Assembly: GCA_004194705.1 (NCBI GenBank)
Contig: SADC01000038.1
Location: 124,001-188,000, forward strand
DNA length: 64,000 bases
From: Ditylenchus dipsaci
Taxonomy: Eukaryota > Nematoda > Chromadorea > Rhabditida > Anguinidae
Direction of reading: 5' to 3'
A program made the translations under genes and the position numbers. Shown here in pieces: positions 1-10,714 of this stretch. The notes beneath the pieces were generated by a model. The model was not told where the DNA came from. It made no database searches and was given only the letters and a program-made list of their open reading frames with translations. Each line of letters begins with the position of its first letter. Within the stretch, counting starts at the first letter, position 1.

Positions 1-966
1 AATATCTGAATACCACCAACTGGGTACCAATATCTGAATACCACCAACTGGGTACCAATATCTGAATACCACCAACTGGGTACCAATATCTGAATACCAC
101 CAACTGGGTACCAATATCTGAATACCACCAACTGGGTACCAATATCTGAATACCACCAACTGGTACCAATATCTGAATACCACCAACTGGTACCAATATC
201 TGAATACCACCAACTGGGTTTCACCATCTGGGTACCACCGACTGGGTACCAATATCTGAATACCACCAACTGGGTACCAATATCTGAATACCACCAACTG
301 GGTACCAATATCTGAATACCACCAACTGGGTTTCACCATCTGGGTACCACCGACTGGGTACCAATATCTGAATACCACCAACTGGGTTTCACCATCTGGG
401 TACCACCGACTGGGTACCAATATCTGAATACCACCAACTGGGTACCACCAACTGGGTTTCACCATCTGGGTGCCACCATCCGGGTACCACCAACTGGGTA
501 TCACCATCTGGGTGCCACCATCCGGGTACCACCAACTGGGTTTACCATCTGGGTACCACCGACTGGGTACCAATATCTGAATACCACCAACTGGGTACCA
601 ATATCTGAATACCACCAACTGGGTACCAATATCTGAATACCACCAACTGGGTACCAATATCTGAATACCACCAACTGGGTACCAATATCTGGGTACCACC
701 ATCTGGGTACCACCAACTAAATACCACCATCTGGGTACCACCAACTAAATACCACCATCTGGGTACCACCATCTGGGTACCACCAACTAAATACCACCAT
801 CTGGGTACCACCAACTAAGTACCACCATCTGGGTACCACCATCTGGGTACCACCAACTAAATACCACCATCTGGGTACCACCATCTGGGTACCACCATCT
901 GGGTACCACCAACTAAATACCACCATCTGGTACCACCAACTAAATACCACCATCTGGGTACCACCA
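1..966. repeat. Minisatellite of GGTACCACC-type units
   Basis: About 966 bp made of variants of a roughly 14-bp unit (GGTACCACCAACTG, GGTACCAATATCTG, AATACCACCATCTG), grouped into higher-order blocks of about 28 bp. It runs off the left edge, so the full length is unknown. Several frames stay open only because the unit is periodic. The right third (from about 690) is enriched in the AACTAAATACCACC variant, so variants are locally homogenised. No gene is seen in it. Confidence 0.95.
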
Positions 967-1019
967 AGACCTCGAAATGACCTCGCCTTGCTTTTTCAAA
1001 TTTTATTTAGTCCCAACAA

Positions 1020-1260
1020 TGTTGCGATGCTATGTATTGCATCGCAACATCGCATCGCACGCAGCAAATTTGGGCTAAAAACATCGCATCGCAACATCGC
1101 ACGCAAATTTTTCAAAACATCGCATATCGCATCGCAAGCCAGGGAGGTCCAAATACATCGCATCGCAACATCGCAAAAAGGCAAATCGTCAGCTCTAAGG
1201 TGAACCATAAAAAGTGTGACGCACAAAAAAACGTGACACACAAAAATTGCTGACAGAGAA
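1020..1260. repeat. Short arrays of ACATCGCATCGCA and GTGACGCACAAA units
   Basis: Imperfect tandem ACATCGCATCGCA units (about 1,025-1,175) are followed by GTGACGCAC/GTGACACAC repeats. They resemble one arm of the array-type inverted repeats seen elsewhere in the window, but no matching inverted arm was found nearby. This may be a solo arm or a simple minisatellite. Confidence 0.6.
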
Positions 1261-2140
1261 ACTGACAAAAATACTATTTGTAGATATTGATTACTGCGCT
1301 AGATTTATTGAATGACACTGCCCATAATATTTTTGGAAAAACGACGAGCACTTTTCTTGAGTCCGTAACTTTTTTCACCTATATTTATTTAAAATGTTTC
1401 TATGTTTAAATGAAAGAGCATGGTTTTTCCTACCCGCAGGTCAATTTTTTTACAAAAATTTGACCTATTTCCAGTTTTTCCGATCTACAAGTGTACTTGT
1501 AGTTTGTTTTTCGGGGTTTCAAGTCTATGGAGACAGAAAGTCAGCTTATGCTGAGTAACTTTTTGACCAAGAACACTACGAAAATTCATTTTTAGAGCCA
1601 AAATTAGTTTCTTTACCTAAATTTGGTGAGATTTGGTCAAAATTGCAATTGGTTTCTGAAACATGACCATTTCAAGTGACCACCCTAAATTTAAACCACT
1701 GGATTCCTAATGATCGTATTATAGCTTTTTGGCAACATTTTAACATGCAACATTTAAGCACATCTCAGCTTAAGAAAAGTAGACCCTTGTGCTATTATTT
1801 ATTTTGCATGCTTTTTTGTATACGAATTTAAAAAAAAAACTTAAATCAGTACCAAAAAAGTGGTAAAAACTCGAATTGCGCCAAAAATGTTTGAAAGTAC
1901 CTGAAAATCTTGGCGTTCTTGGTTTAAAAGTGCTATGAAATCCAAATTTTGACGGGCCGTGAACTATGGACACTGACAAACACTATATTCTACCTAAAAC
2001 TTAACGTACACAAACATTTTTTGATTTTCATTCGTGTACACAAACTTTTTCGACATTTGATTTGTGTACAGAAATGAAAATGAGAAAATTTAAATTTTCG
2101 AAAATGTTCAAAAACACAATATTTTTTGCTTTCTGGTGTT
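1261..2140. other. AT-rich stretch without a recognised gene
   Basis: No convincing exon was found. Between about 2,000 and 2,070 there are three copies of a GTGTACA(C/G)AAA motif. No tRNA-like or hairpin structure stands out. Confidence 0.5.
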
Positions 2141-2149
2141 TACAAAAAT

Positions 2150-3045
2150 GAAAATTTGACGCTACTGTCATATACCCCCCCCGCCCCAAAAGCTACTGTA
2201 ATATACCCCCCCCCCCCCAAAAACCGACTTTTTTGGGAGTGTCTAAAAACCATTTTTATGCAATAATTTTGCCATAAAGGGACCAGAAAAGCAGTTTAAA
2301 AGGGATTATGGGCTGTATTGGGAGGGGAAGGGAATAATACAGGGGCCACTTTTTTTTAGCTGCTTTACCATGTTTTTCAACTCGGCCGTGGCAAAGTAGA
2401 CTCTATATGCATTTATGATCAAGTGTACTTCTTGGAATCATGTCTAAGGTAAGTGCGTGCGCGCATCTCTAACTCTCAAGCCCCTGCGCCCCTTCGGGGG
2501 CGCAGGGGCTTGGAGTTGAGATGCGCACACCCACATACCTTAGACACAAATCACTCGAAAGCGACTCTGGTTGCATGAAAAAACATGCATGCCAGAGTTA
2601 TTTATGCGGTAGGCCCAGTATTCAAAACTATGTTCAACATCTTTATTTTTTCGCCGAAGAGCATTTCCCTCGTTCTACAAGGCCGGGCCAGAGGCCCAGC
2701 ATCCAAAAATTCAGCCTAGCACTCAAAAGTGCTAGGCCTATGAGTAAACCCGCGAGGTCCACCCCGCTGATCGGCTTGGTCCATGAAAAGTAATCATACT
2801 TATGCCTGCACCACAAATTCCTGGGTTTGAAAGCACCCTTAGACGCTTAGAGAATTAATACTATAAGGATCCCAACCATCTCGAGAAGTGGCCCCTGTAT
2901 TATTCCCTTCCCCTCCCAATACAGCCCGCAATCCCATTTAAATTGCTTTTCTGGTCCTTTTATGGCGAAATTATTGTGTAAAAATGGTTTTTAGACACTC
3001 CCAAAAAAGTCGGTTTTGGGGGGGGGGGTATATTACAGTAGCGCC
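2150..3045. mobile_element. Foldback element with TATACCCCCC ends (copy 1)
   Basis: The left end (TACTGTCATATACCCCCC, then an inner CTACTGTAATATACCCC) is inverted against the right end near 3,030 (GGGGTATATTACAGTAGCG). Further in, the flanks also pair: GGGACCAGAAAAGCAGTTTAAA near 2,280 with its inverse near 2,935, and GGGAATAATACAGGGGCCAC near 2,330 with its inverse near 2,890. A second, about 95% identical copy lies at 50,341-51,975 in the same orientation, and a diverged relative spans 3,527-8,410. The centre holds a strong GC hairpin, listed separately. No coding capacity is evident, so it is probably a non-autonomous DNA element. Confidence 0.75.
2442..2545. other. Long GC-rich hairpin with TTCG loop
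   Basis: CAAGCCCCTGCGCCCC pairs with GGGGCGCAGGGGCTTG across a TTCG tetraloop. The stem continues outward through AACTC/GAGTT, GCGCATCTC/GAGATGCGC and TCTAAGGTA/TACCTTAGA to nearly 50 bp with few mismatches. The same hairpin recurs at 7,812-8,085 (interrupted by a small insertion) and 51,408-51,515, and a decayed form is near 13,170-13,215. It is the centre of the TATACCCC element family. Whether it is transcribed is unknown. Confidence 0.7.
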
Positions 3046-3094
3046 GAAAATTTTTACTACACAAAAATTTGTAAAGAAAACAACACTGCAGGGG

Positions 3095-3295
3095 ATGGTC
3101 TCGGTCTAGTACAAGACGGTCTCGGACGGGCCGGCCGTCCCGTCCGAGTATGCTCTTGCCGGCCGCCCGCCGTCCGTTTTCTCGTTTTTCACCGGCCGGC
3201 CACAAAGACGGCCGACCGTGCCGGCCGTCCGGTTTTTCAGCGCCGTCCGGACGGGGACGGGATGGCCCAGACGGACGGGCGGTCACTATGGTACT
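3095..3295. repeat. GC-rich CGGCCGTCCG repeat block
   Basis: About 200 bp of interleaved CGGCCGTCC, GGACGG and CCGGCCGGC motifs. It is very GC-rich against an AT-rich background and partly self-complementary. Open frames across it are artefacts of the motif. It sits between two foldback elements. Confidence 0.6.
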
Positions 3296-4171
3296 CATCC
3301 TTAACTTTACTAATCCTTTAAAAATATTTTGCTGTTATAAGTAGTCAAGAAAAAGTCTGCAACCTGCAGGATACGAACCTGTAACCCGGAAATTTCGAGG
3401 ATGAATTTAACTGAAGTCCTCAGGCTGAGGATGTATTTATTACAGGAAATATTTACCGTAATATGAATTCACCGGGATAAAATGAATTTACCTACGATTT
3501 GCCAAGGATATATAAAAAAATTTGACCCTACCGGAGTATACCCCCCCCCCCAAATGAATTTTTTTAAAGTGTCTCCAAACACCCTATATCGACCTAAATT
3601 GCCTCAGGAGTTCAAAAAAGGGTGGTATTTAATTTTGGCCATAAAATACTGAAAAATGGCCATAAAATATTTAATTTTGGCCATAAACTCGACGTGGCCA
3701 TAAAATACTGAATTTTGGCCATAAAATACTGAATTATGGCCATAAACTTTTGAATTTTGGCCATAAACTTTTGATTTTTGGCCATAAACTCAAATTTGGC
3801 CGTAAAATACTGAATTTTGGCCATAAACTTTTGAATTTTGACCATAAACTTTTGAATTTTGGCCATAAACTCGCGTTGGCTCTAGGCAAACAGGTTCTCA
3901 GGTCAATTGGTCCACCAAATTTCTCATTACTTCTAAATGTCCAACAACCTATACTACTCAGCCCAAAAGCGTGTGCTGAAAACGGGTTGTCTTCATTTCG
4001 GACATATATATAACCATTCTGTATTCGAATTTTACATTCATAACAATCCATTGATAGATTTCATTATTTTACCGAACAAACAACAGATAGACAACTGACC
4101 TTTTACACATATATCAACATTTCACTCGCGTGTCCAATGTTTTAGCCGAACATTCTGATGCTCTTGAACTA

Positions 4172-5095
4172 CAGAGTGGTCCAAGAAATGTGCACACTTT
4201 TAAACGGCCATAACTTTTTTTGTAGTGCGTTTTTCGAAAAGGACAATACTTTTTTCTCCGACTAAAACACTTTTTTTTTCGACTAATTTCTTTTTTTTCC
4301 GACTAATTTTAACTTTGTTTTTATTTTGGCATTTTTCTCTTAATTTTTGTGCTAATTTTTTAAAAGTTTTAGTATTGTCGTGTAGCCCAGGATCTCAGCT
4401 TTCCAACAAGCTATAAAACTTCATTGAAGGATTTTAGAAAGGTAGACTTTTAGAGGTTTCAAAAAATAAAATAAAAATAAAATTTATTTTTATTTTATTT
4501 TTTGAAACCTCTAAAAGTCTACCTTTCTAAAATCCTTTAATGAAGTTTTATAGCTTGTTGGAAAGCTGAGATCCTGGGCTACACGACAATACTAAAACTT
4601 TTAAAAAATTAGCACAAAAATTAAGAGAAAAATGCAAAAATAAAAACAAAGTTAAAATTAGTCGGAAAAAAAAGAAATTAGTCGGAAAAAAGTGTTTTAG
4701 TCGGAGAAAAAAGTATTGTCCTTTCGAAAATCTGTAAACGCCATTCGACTCAGAATCGCGTAAGAATTTTTTTGGCATATAACGCTAGAAAAAAAAAATT
4801 TTTGAAAATTTTCGAAATTTGGCTTGGCCCCGTTGGTCCGAAAAATTTCAAAATTTTGGAAACTCATTTTTGCACGTTTTTACGTGAAAAGAATGAAAAA
4901 GCAAAAAGATAAATTCGAACCAAAGGGGGGACCAAGGCAAATTTCGAAAATTTTCAAAAATTTTTTTTTCTAGCGTTATATGCCAAAAAATTCTTACGCG
5001 ATTCTGAGTCGAATGGCGTTTACAGATTTTCGAAAAACGCACTACAAAAAAAGTTATGGCCGTTTAAAAGTGTGCACATTTCTTGGACCACCCTG
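4172..5095. mobile_element. 924-bp foldback MITE with TA duplication (Tc1/mariner type)
   Basis: The ends CAGAGTGGTCCAAGAAATG and, inverted, CAGGGTGGTCCAAGAAATG are flanked by TA on both sides (4,170-4,171; 5,096-5,097). The terminal inverted repeat is about 65 bp. The inside is two further palindromes, one centred near 4,475 (arms of about 240 bp) and one around 4,770-4,980. No transposase is present. The CAGxGTGGTCC terminus and TA target fit the Tc1/mariner superfamily. Confidence 0.85.
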
Positions 5096-5423
5096 TACAT
5101 CTAAATCTTACTTTTCTTATGGCACCAATTTCAATTCAAACCTTCCAATCAGCCACATTTATTTCTTTCGGACAATCACAACAACAAGTAAGCAATTTTA
5201 AACAACAATTGGATAATTTAACATTTATACTTGCGATGGTCTTCCTCTTTTTCTTTTTCTTCCTAACACATCAGCAACAGCATGTCTTGGGAATTGAACA
5301 AGGCCCTGTTTTTCATAACCACCAGCTCGTGTTTGCATGGACCTTTCTTCGCTCCCTCATAGCAAGTGCAAGTGTAGAAGCGGGACCAGATAGGAGAAGG
5401 ACGGACGACGTAGAAGAGCGACT

Positions 5424-5762
5424 TCAACACCTGAAATCAACTGTATAGCTTGAAAATTGAAGACCAATAGATGTAAATATTACCAAATATTGTTCCCACG
5501 TCAAGAGGTTCAGTCCTCTGCAAAAAAGATCGTAGTTCTGCACAATGTCCTCAGTAGTCACCTTCTTTAAGGGCATTACGTAGAGCGCTCTGCTTCCATA
5601 AATTCTTCGACTTTCACTTTCCAACAGATGAGCTTCACGAAACAGCGGCTGCAGAATAAACGGCACAAAAGCCACGACCTTGATACACAAAAGGTGAAAC
5701 TTGTATGAAAAATAAATAAGGAAATTACTTGATGATAAGATCACTTTCTGCACTATCGCCAT
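5424..5762 (-). CDS. Possible captured exon, unidentified
   Basis: A 112-codon minus-strand frame is open here. It reads through RIYGSRALYVMPLKK and ends in NLLTWEQYL followed by a GTAATATT donor-like site. Its base composition and lack of repetition look more exon-like than the surrounding arrays. It lies inside the 4-kb Mutator-like element, so a captured host fragment is possible. No family was recognised, and a chance open frame cannot be excluded. Confidence 0.25.
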   Translation of the reverse strand: MAIVQKVILSSSNFLIYFSYKFHLLCIKVVAFVPFILQPLFREAHLLESESRRIYGSRALYVMPLKKVTTEDIVQNYDLFCRGLNLLTWEQYLVIFTSIGLQFSSYTVDFRC

Positions 5763-5896
5763 CGAACTTAGTCACTTGAACGTAGACGAGACATGGCTTG
5801 TTTTTTCTTTTGCCGGATATTTCACGGAGCTCCATTTCTGAAAATAACAATCATACGAAGAGATCAGATAGACAACACAACAAACCGTACACGGAC

Positions 5897-7467
5897 GTTT
5901 GCCCCATCGCCGTTTGCCCCCATGGGACACTTGCCCCCATTTCGGAAAAATGGGACACTTGCCCCATTTCGGAAAAATGGGACACTTGCCCCATTTCGGA
6001 AAAATGGGACACTTGCCCCCATTTCGGAAAAATGGGACACTTGCCCCATTTCGGAAAAATGGGACACTTGCCCCCATTTCGCAAAAAAGTACACTAGCCT
6101 AGGTGGTTTTACCTAGTGGTTTAAGTACTTACAAAGGTAATTAGTCATCAAACTAATGACCATACTACCCAACAAATAATTGGGGCAATACTTTGGTTCG
6201 TGCTGCAGTACTGTGATTTCGGCTCTGTATATATATGTTCATCATTACCAAACCGTGTTCATAACGATTATGAACAAAGCTGAAAAAACTTTTCCTTGGC
6301 ACGTACCTAAGGGTTTTTAATGGCTCTTTAATTTATTTTAATGACCCCTTTTTTCTAATGAGCCTTTAGGAACCAAAAATCACAAATAAAATCTGAAACC
6401 CGAAGCTTTGAGTGGAAAATTCAGCATTCAGATAAAGTGACAAATTTGTCATTCGAAAATGTCAACTTTATATGAATTCTAAAAAATTCGAAAATGTATC
6501 CAACTGCGGTATCCAATCACAATTTGTAGACAATCCAAGGGCAGTCATATACAAGTTGCGTTCTTAGGTAATAACAACGTTTTCGATAAATGACACAATT
6601 TTTCCTTTGAATTAAAATTCGTTGATTAATTAATTGTCATAAATACCTCAATTATATCGTATAGGAAAGCCCGTAATCTGTGCTTTTTTAAGTGATAAAT
6701 TACAGTATTCAATAATAGGAATTGCGCAATTTGCCTAATGACCTAAAGACGGAATCTGGTCCTAAAGACGGAATCTTTATTGTCGATGACTGTAACTTTT
6801 GGCAAAATAATCTAAAATAAATGCTTGCCTTCCTAATTGTAGCTAAGTAACAAGGCTTTTAAAGAACCATACTTGTTGATGACAATGTAAATTCAAATGC
6901 GTGCGGGAAAGTTTTTTCATCCCAAAATTATTATTCAAATCATTTTTTATGAATCTATATAAATGATCAAAAATAACAAAGAAGACTAGGGAATCGAACC
7001 TAGATCGACAATCACTACACACCACATATCATGCTCTCTCAAATGTTATCTCATTTGTTGTCCCTTTTTTTGTTTTGTTGGAAATAAACTTACCGGTCGT
7101 TATCGACATATATTAATTCAAAAATGAGAATGGGAGGTAGAATAGGGGCAAAATCAATTTTTTGCTTTTTCGAAAAAATGGGTCTAGTGTCCTTTTTTCG
7201 CGAGATGGGGCTGGTGTGCCCTTTTTGCGAAATGGGGGCTAGTGTCCCTTTTTTCCGAAATGGGGGCAAGTGTCCTTTTTTCCGAAATGGGGGCAAGTGT
7301 CCTTTTTTCCGAAATGGGGGCAAGTGTCCCTTTTTTCCGAAATGGGGCAAGTGTCCCATTTTTCCGAAATGGGGCAAGTGTCCCTTTTTCCGAAATGGGG
7401 GCAAGTGTCCCATTTTTCCGAAATGGGGCAAGTGTCCATGGGGGCAAACGGCGATGGGGCAAACGTC
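5897..7467. mobile_element. Array-TIR element with GGGACACTTGCCCC units
   Basis: The left array (about 5,920-6,085) repeats GGGACACTTGCCCCATTTCGG. The right array (about 7,180-7,440) is its inverse. The outermost ends also match in inverted orientation: GACGTTTGCCCCATCGCCG at about 5,900 and the reverse near 7,445-7,465. A clean target duplication was not found. The roughly 1.1 kb between the arms has no recognised gene; it holds a tRNA-like B-box stretch near 6,985-7,040. The element is nested in the 3,621-7,653 element. Confidence 0.75.
6100..7150. other. Interior of the array-TIR element; no gene seen
   Basis: AT-rich sequence with no exon found. Near 6,980-7,045, read on the minus strand, there is a tRNA-like stretch with the B-box-type motif GGTTCGATTCCC; it is probably a SINE relic because it does not fold into a full cloverleaf. 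Confidence 0.45.
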
Positions 7468-7891
7468 ACGTACCGCAACAAACAATAGGCACTAATGGGC
7501 AAAATTTGCGGCCAAATTTGAGTTTATGGCCAAAAATCGAAAGTTTATGGCCAAAATTCAAAAGTTTATGGCCATAATTCAGTATTTTATGGCCAAAATT
7601 CAGTATTTTATGGCCATTTTTCAGTATTTTATGGCCAGTTTTAAATATTATCCTTCAAAAAAGACTTTATTTTTGAGTTCTGGTTAATAAAAAAATCGAG
7701 TTTTGAGCATTTTGAAATTTCGACCATTTGCCTGTTTTGGCATGTTTGGTCATTGGAGCTGGGCAAAAAGAGCCTCTAGATGCATTTTTGTTCAAGATTC
7801 TCGCTCGGAATTATGTCTAAGGTAAGTGAGTGTGCGTATCTCGAACTCTCAAGCCCCCTGCGCCCCGAAGGGGCTTGGGGCTTATGGGTTG

Positions 7892-8045
7892 GGCTACCAG
7901 ACAATTTCTAATATTTTTAGAATTTGTCGCGCGACATTTTCTAATATTTTTCGGTAAATTCGGGACAAAACAACCGAATTTACCGAAAAATATTAGGAAA
8001 TGTCGCGCGACAAATTCTAAAAATATTAGAAATTGTCTGGTAGCC
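7892..8045. mobile_element. 154-bp palindromic MITE with 9-bp target duplication
   Basis: A nearly perfect palindrome starting GGCTACCAGACAA, flanked by TATGGGTTG on both sides (7,883-7,891 and 8,046-8,054). The 9-bp duplication and GG terminus fit Mutator-like MITEs. A second copy of the same length is at 44,602-44,755 in an intron of gene X. It interrupts the GC hairpin region of the surrounding foldback element. Confidence 0.85.
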
Positions 8046-8419
8046 TATGGGTTGATATGCGCAGACCCACATACCTTAGACGCAAATCACTCGAAAGTGA
8101 ATCTGGATGAATGAAAAAGCCTGCATACCAGAGTTTATTTATGCGGTAGGCCCCAGTCAACAAAACTAAGTTCAAAATTTTCCTTTTTACACTAAATTGT
8201 CCCATTTTTGGTCCATTTCCACCCCAATACAGCCCTCAATCACTTTAAAAATGGTCGAAATGGGTGATTTTGGGTGGTCCCAAAACTCAACTTTTTATCA
8301 ACCAGAACTCAAAAATAATGTCTTTTTTGAACTCCTGAGGAGATTTGGGTCGATATAGGGGTTTGGAAACACTTAAAAAAATTCCATTTAGGGGGTCTAC
8401 TCCGGTAGAGCCAAAAATT

Positions 8420-8960
8420 TGAATTGGGGCCCAAATGCGGGATGCCCAAATGCAGGGGCCCTAATGCGGAGGCGCTCAAACGCGTAGTAACCCTGAGATA
8501 TCAAAGGAGGGGTGTCGAGCAATTGGGACATGTCGACCAATTAGAGGAAATACGGTATATCGCACAGCACGAAGGCCAATTCTTAACAAAAGAAATAACA
8601 AAATACATATTCACATGAGGACATGCGATAAAAAATAAAAAGTGGGTGTTAAACCTTAAAAAAGCAAATCTTAGTACACCCAATTTAAGGTAAGACTTTA
8701 CCTAATTTGAAGTTTAAATTTTAAGGAAAAATATGACTGCACCTTGAAAAGTTTAAATTAGGTAAAATTAATGTTTAAACTTTAAATAAACCTTAACTTT
8801 GCGCACTATTCACTTTTCCAGGTTAGGTTAAAGTTTAAATTAGGTCATGTTAAACTTTAAATTGACTATGAATCCTATTTAATCCTAAACATTACAGTCG
8901 ACAACAGTTTTCCGGGTCGTTTTAGGGAGCGGGTCGTCCGACCTCACAGACCGTTTTAAT
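8420..8960. other. Repeat-derived stretch without gene
   Basis: A pogo-family end (AGAGGAAATACGGTA) lies at about 8,543-8,557 without a partner. From about 8,690 to 8,870 there are repeated TTTAAATTAGGT / ACTTTAAATT motifs in both orientations, an AT-rich foldback-like patch. No exon was recognised. Homology with copies B and C of the repeat-protein gene begins at about 8,985. Confidence 0.5.
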
Positions 8961-8984
8961 ACTGTTGCGCATTCCCAGTAGTAG

Positions 8985-10363
8985 GCAGACTGTGCAGCTC
9001 CAAGATTTCCACCGCCAGCACCCAAATAGACCGACTGATTCGCAGCAGCAGGACGAGAAGGAGCAGCACCTGAAAAGCATGGTTGTAACAAGCAAAATTT
9101 GCAAAAGGTGTAACTACGTACCGGGAGTAAAGCTAGGCGCAGGAGCTCCGCCACCAAATCCACCAGTAGGCATTCCACCAATTGCAGTCTTCGTAGTGTC
9201 CATAGTGATGCCACCGATAGCTGTTCTCGTGTTGTCCATAGGAATTCCCCTATAGCTGTATTAGTATTGTCCATAGGAATGCCACCAATGGCTGTCTTTG
9301 TGTTATCTGACAAGTTGACAAAATATAAGAGACTAGACAGAAACCAAAAATCACACATACCAAATGGAATTCCACCGATGGCAGTCTTCGTATTGTCGAA
9401 CGGAATTCCTCCAATAGCCGTCTTTGTGTTGTCCATGGGAATTCCACCGATAGCTGTCTTCGTGTTGTCGAACGGAATTCCACCAATGGCTGTCTTCGTA
9501 TTGTCCATGGGGATGCCACCGATAGCTGTCTTGGTATTACCTAAAAAAAGAAGAAGGTAGTACGACTCGGCATATATACACATATATATAAGCGGTCTTA
9601 CCAAATGGAATTCCTCCGATTGCAGTCTTCGTATTGTCCAACGGAATTGCTCCAATAGCCGTCTTTGTATTGTCCATGGGAATCCCACCGATAGCAGTCT
9701 TGGTGTTGTCGAAAGGGATGCCACCGATTGCAGTCTTTGTATTATCGAACGGAATACCTCCAATAGCCGTCTTTGTGTTGTCCATGGGAATTCCACCGAT
9801 AGCTGTCTTGGTGTTGTCGAAAGGGATTCCACCGATAGCAGTCTTTGTATTATCCATGGGAATGCCTCCGATAGCCGTCTTCGTGTTGTCGAAAGGAATT
9901 CCTCCAATAGCGGTCTTTGTATTGTCCATTGGGATGCCACCAATAGCTGTCTTTGTGTTGTCCATTGGAATGCCACCGATAGCTGTCTTCGTGAAGTCTA
10001 AAATATAATGAAAGCTAATTTTCAGTAAGAATGCAAAAACAGAAGAAAATGACTAACCGACTGGAGCAGGAGCACCGGCGGCGGGAGAAGGAGTGAAGTA
10101 ATTTGCAGGAGTCGACGGAGCAGCACCTCCACCACCACCAGCTTTAGCTCCACCAACACCGAAATAAACAGAAGTAGCACCACCAGCTCCACCAGTAGGC
10201 ACACCCAAGTAGACTGAAACTCCAGCTGCAGGCTTTCCGCCACCGCCGCCGAACGCATTGCCACCGCCACCACCGCCGCTAGGACCAGAAGCACCAGGAC
10301 TGAAGTAGGCTGATTTTGACCACCCGCAGCGCCAGCACCAACACCGAGATACGTGGACGTCAT
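8985..10363 (-). pseudogene. Repeat-protein gene, copy A (12-residue DNTKTAIGGIP repeats), 3' truncated
   Basis: Five minus-strand exons: exon 1 from the ATG at 10,363 (Gly/Ala-rich, SxYxG motifs), exon 2 (9,602-9,997), exon 3 (9,361-9,540), exon 4 (9,122-9,306) and exon 5 (from 9,070). Exons 2 and 3 are exactly 11 and 5 copies of a 36-bp unit encoding DNTKTAIGGIP(M/F); all introns are phase 1. The C-terminal exon repeats the SVYLG/SAYF style of the N-terminus. Copy A lacks the end of exon 5: homology to copies B and C stops at about 8,985 and unrelated sequence follows. Exon 1 also lacks one base relative to copy C (after about codon 16), which breaks the frame. The family was not recognised; a structural role is plausible from composition only. 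Confidence 0.7.
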
Positions 10364-10460
10364 TTCGTTTCAGAAAAGCTATTTGCAGAGAACCAAAAGA
10401 AGCACGACTGTTTTGCACAAACACACACACGCAGAATGAATAATCTAAAATTGGTTCTTG

Positions 10461-10469
10461 CTTATATAG
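10461..10469 (-). promoter_or_regulatory. TATA box of repeat-protein gene copy A
   Basis: On the minus strand TATATAAGC lies about 100 bp upstream of the ATG at 10,363, followed by a short leader. The same element is conserved at about 48,723-48,731 in copy C. Chimeric copy B does not carry it. Confidence 0.5.
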
Positions 10470-10714
10470 TCTGAAAAGTGAATTTTTTTCGTTTGTTGTA
10501 GTTTTGAGAGGAAAATAGGCATTTGTAGTTTCGCTGGTGGTGGGCTGCATCGTTGAATGTTTGCAATGCGCAATGTGCCAAGTGATACGATACCAGTTCA
10601 TGACCATATGTGACCTAGCTTTTAGAACACTTGATAAGTCTCTAATTTAGAGATGAAGATTTGTGTACTTGTGCAACTTTTCTGCGTGGTCTTTTCAAAG
10701 AAACTTGTCTTAGC

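Larger units (their letters stand above)
3621..7653. mobile_element. 4.03-kb Mutator-like element with tandem-array TIRs
   Basis: Both ends are arrays of a TTGGCCATAAA unit (left 3,621-3,890; right about 7,500-7,653) in inverted orientation. The insertion is flanked by a 10-bp direct repeat, TTCAAAAAAG (3,611-3,620 and 7,654-7,663). Deleting the element and one repeat gives exactly the sequence of the intact opposite arm of the host element at 8,280-8,330, which confirms both boundaries. Ends start with GG. No MULE transposase was recognised inside. It contains a Tc1/mariner-type foldback (4,172-5,095), a second array-TIR element (about 5,897-7,467) and exon-like sequence of unknown origin (5,424-5,762, minus strand). 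Confidence 0.85.
3527..8410. mobile_element. Diverged TATACCCC-family foldback element, split by a 4-kb insertion
   Basis: The left arm (3,527-3,620) and right arm (about 8,300-8,410) are inverted copies: CTATATCGACC...CTCAGGAGTTCAAAAAAG matches the reverse of the right arm near 8,322-8,365. The inner part (7,664-7,735 against 8,255-8,320) is also inverted. The element is interrupted by the Mutator-like insertion at 3,621-7,653 and by the small palindrome at 7,892-8,045. The central region has the same GC hairpin as the 2,150 and 50,341 copies. Confidence 0.75.

Noticed and set aside
501..953. Several long overlapping open frames (VGGTQMVVPRWWYL-type)
   Set aside because: They are translations of a 14-bp minisatellite and exist in several frames; no splice sites or start context.
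1..966. CRISPR array
   Set aside because: Units are contiguous and nearly identical with no unique spacers, and the surrounding genes are eukaryotic.
5772..7502. Frames reading GTLAPISEKWDTCP or FRNGASVPF in both arms
   Set aside because: Translations of the GGGACACTTGCCCC arrays; both arms code in mirrored fashion, as expected of inverted repeats.
9250..10008. Plus-strand frames rich in GIPPIAVFVLS
   Set aside because: They are the opposite strand of the 36-bp DNTKTAIGGIP repeat exons; reported as a finding but not as genes.
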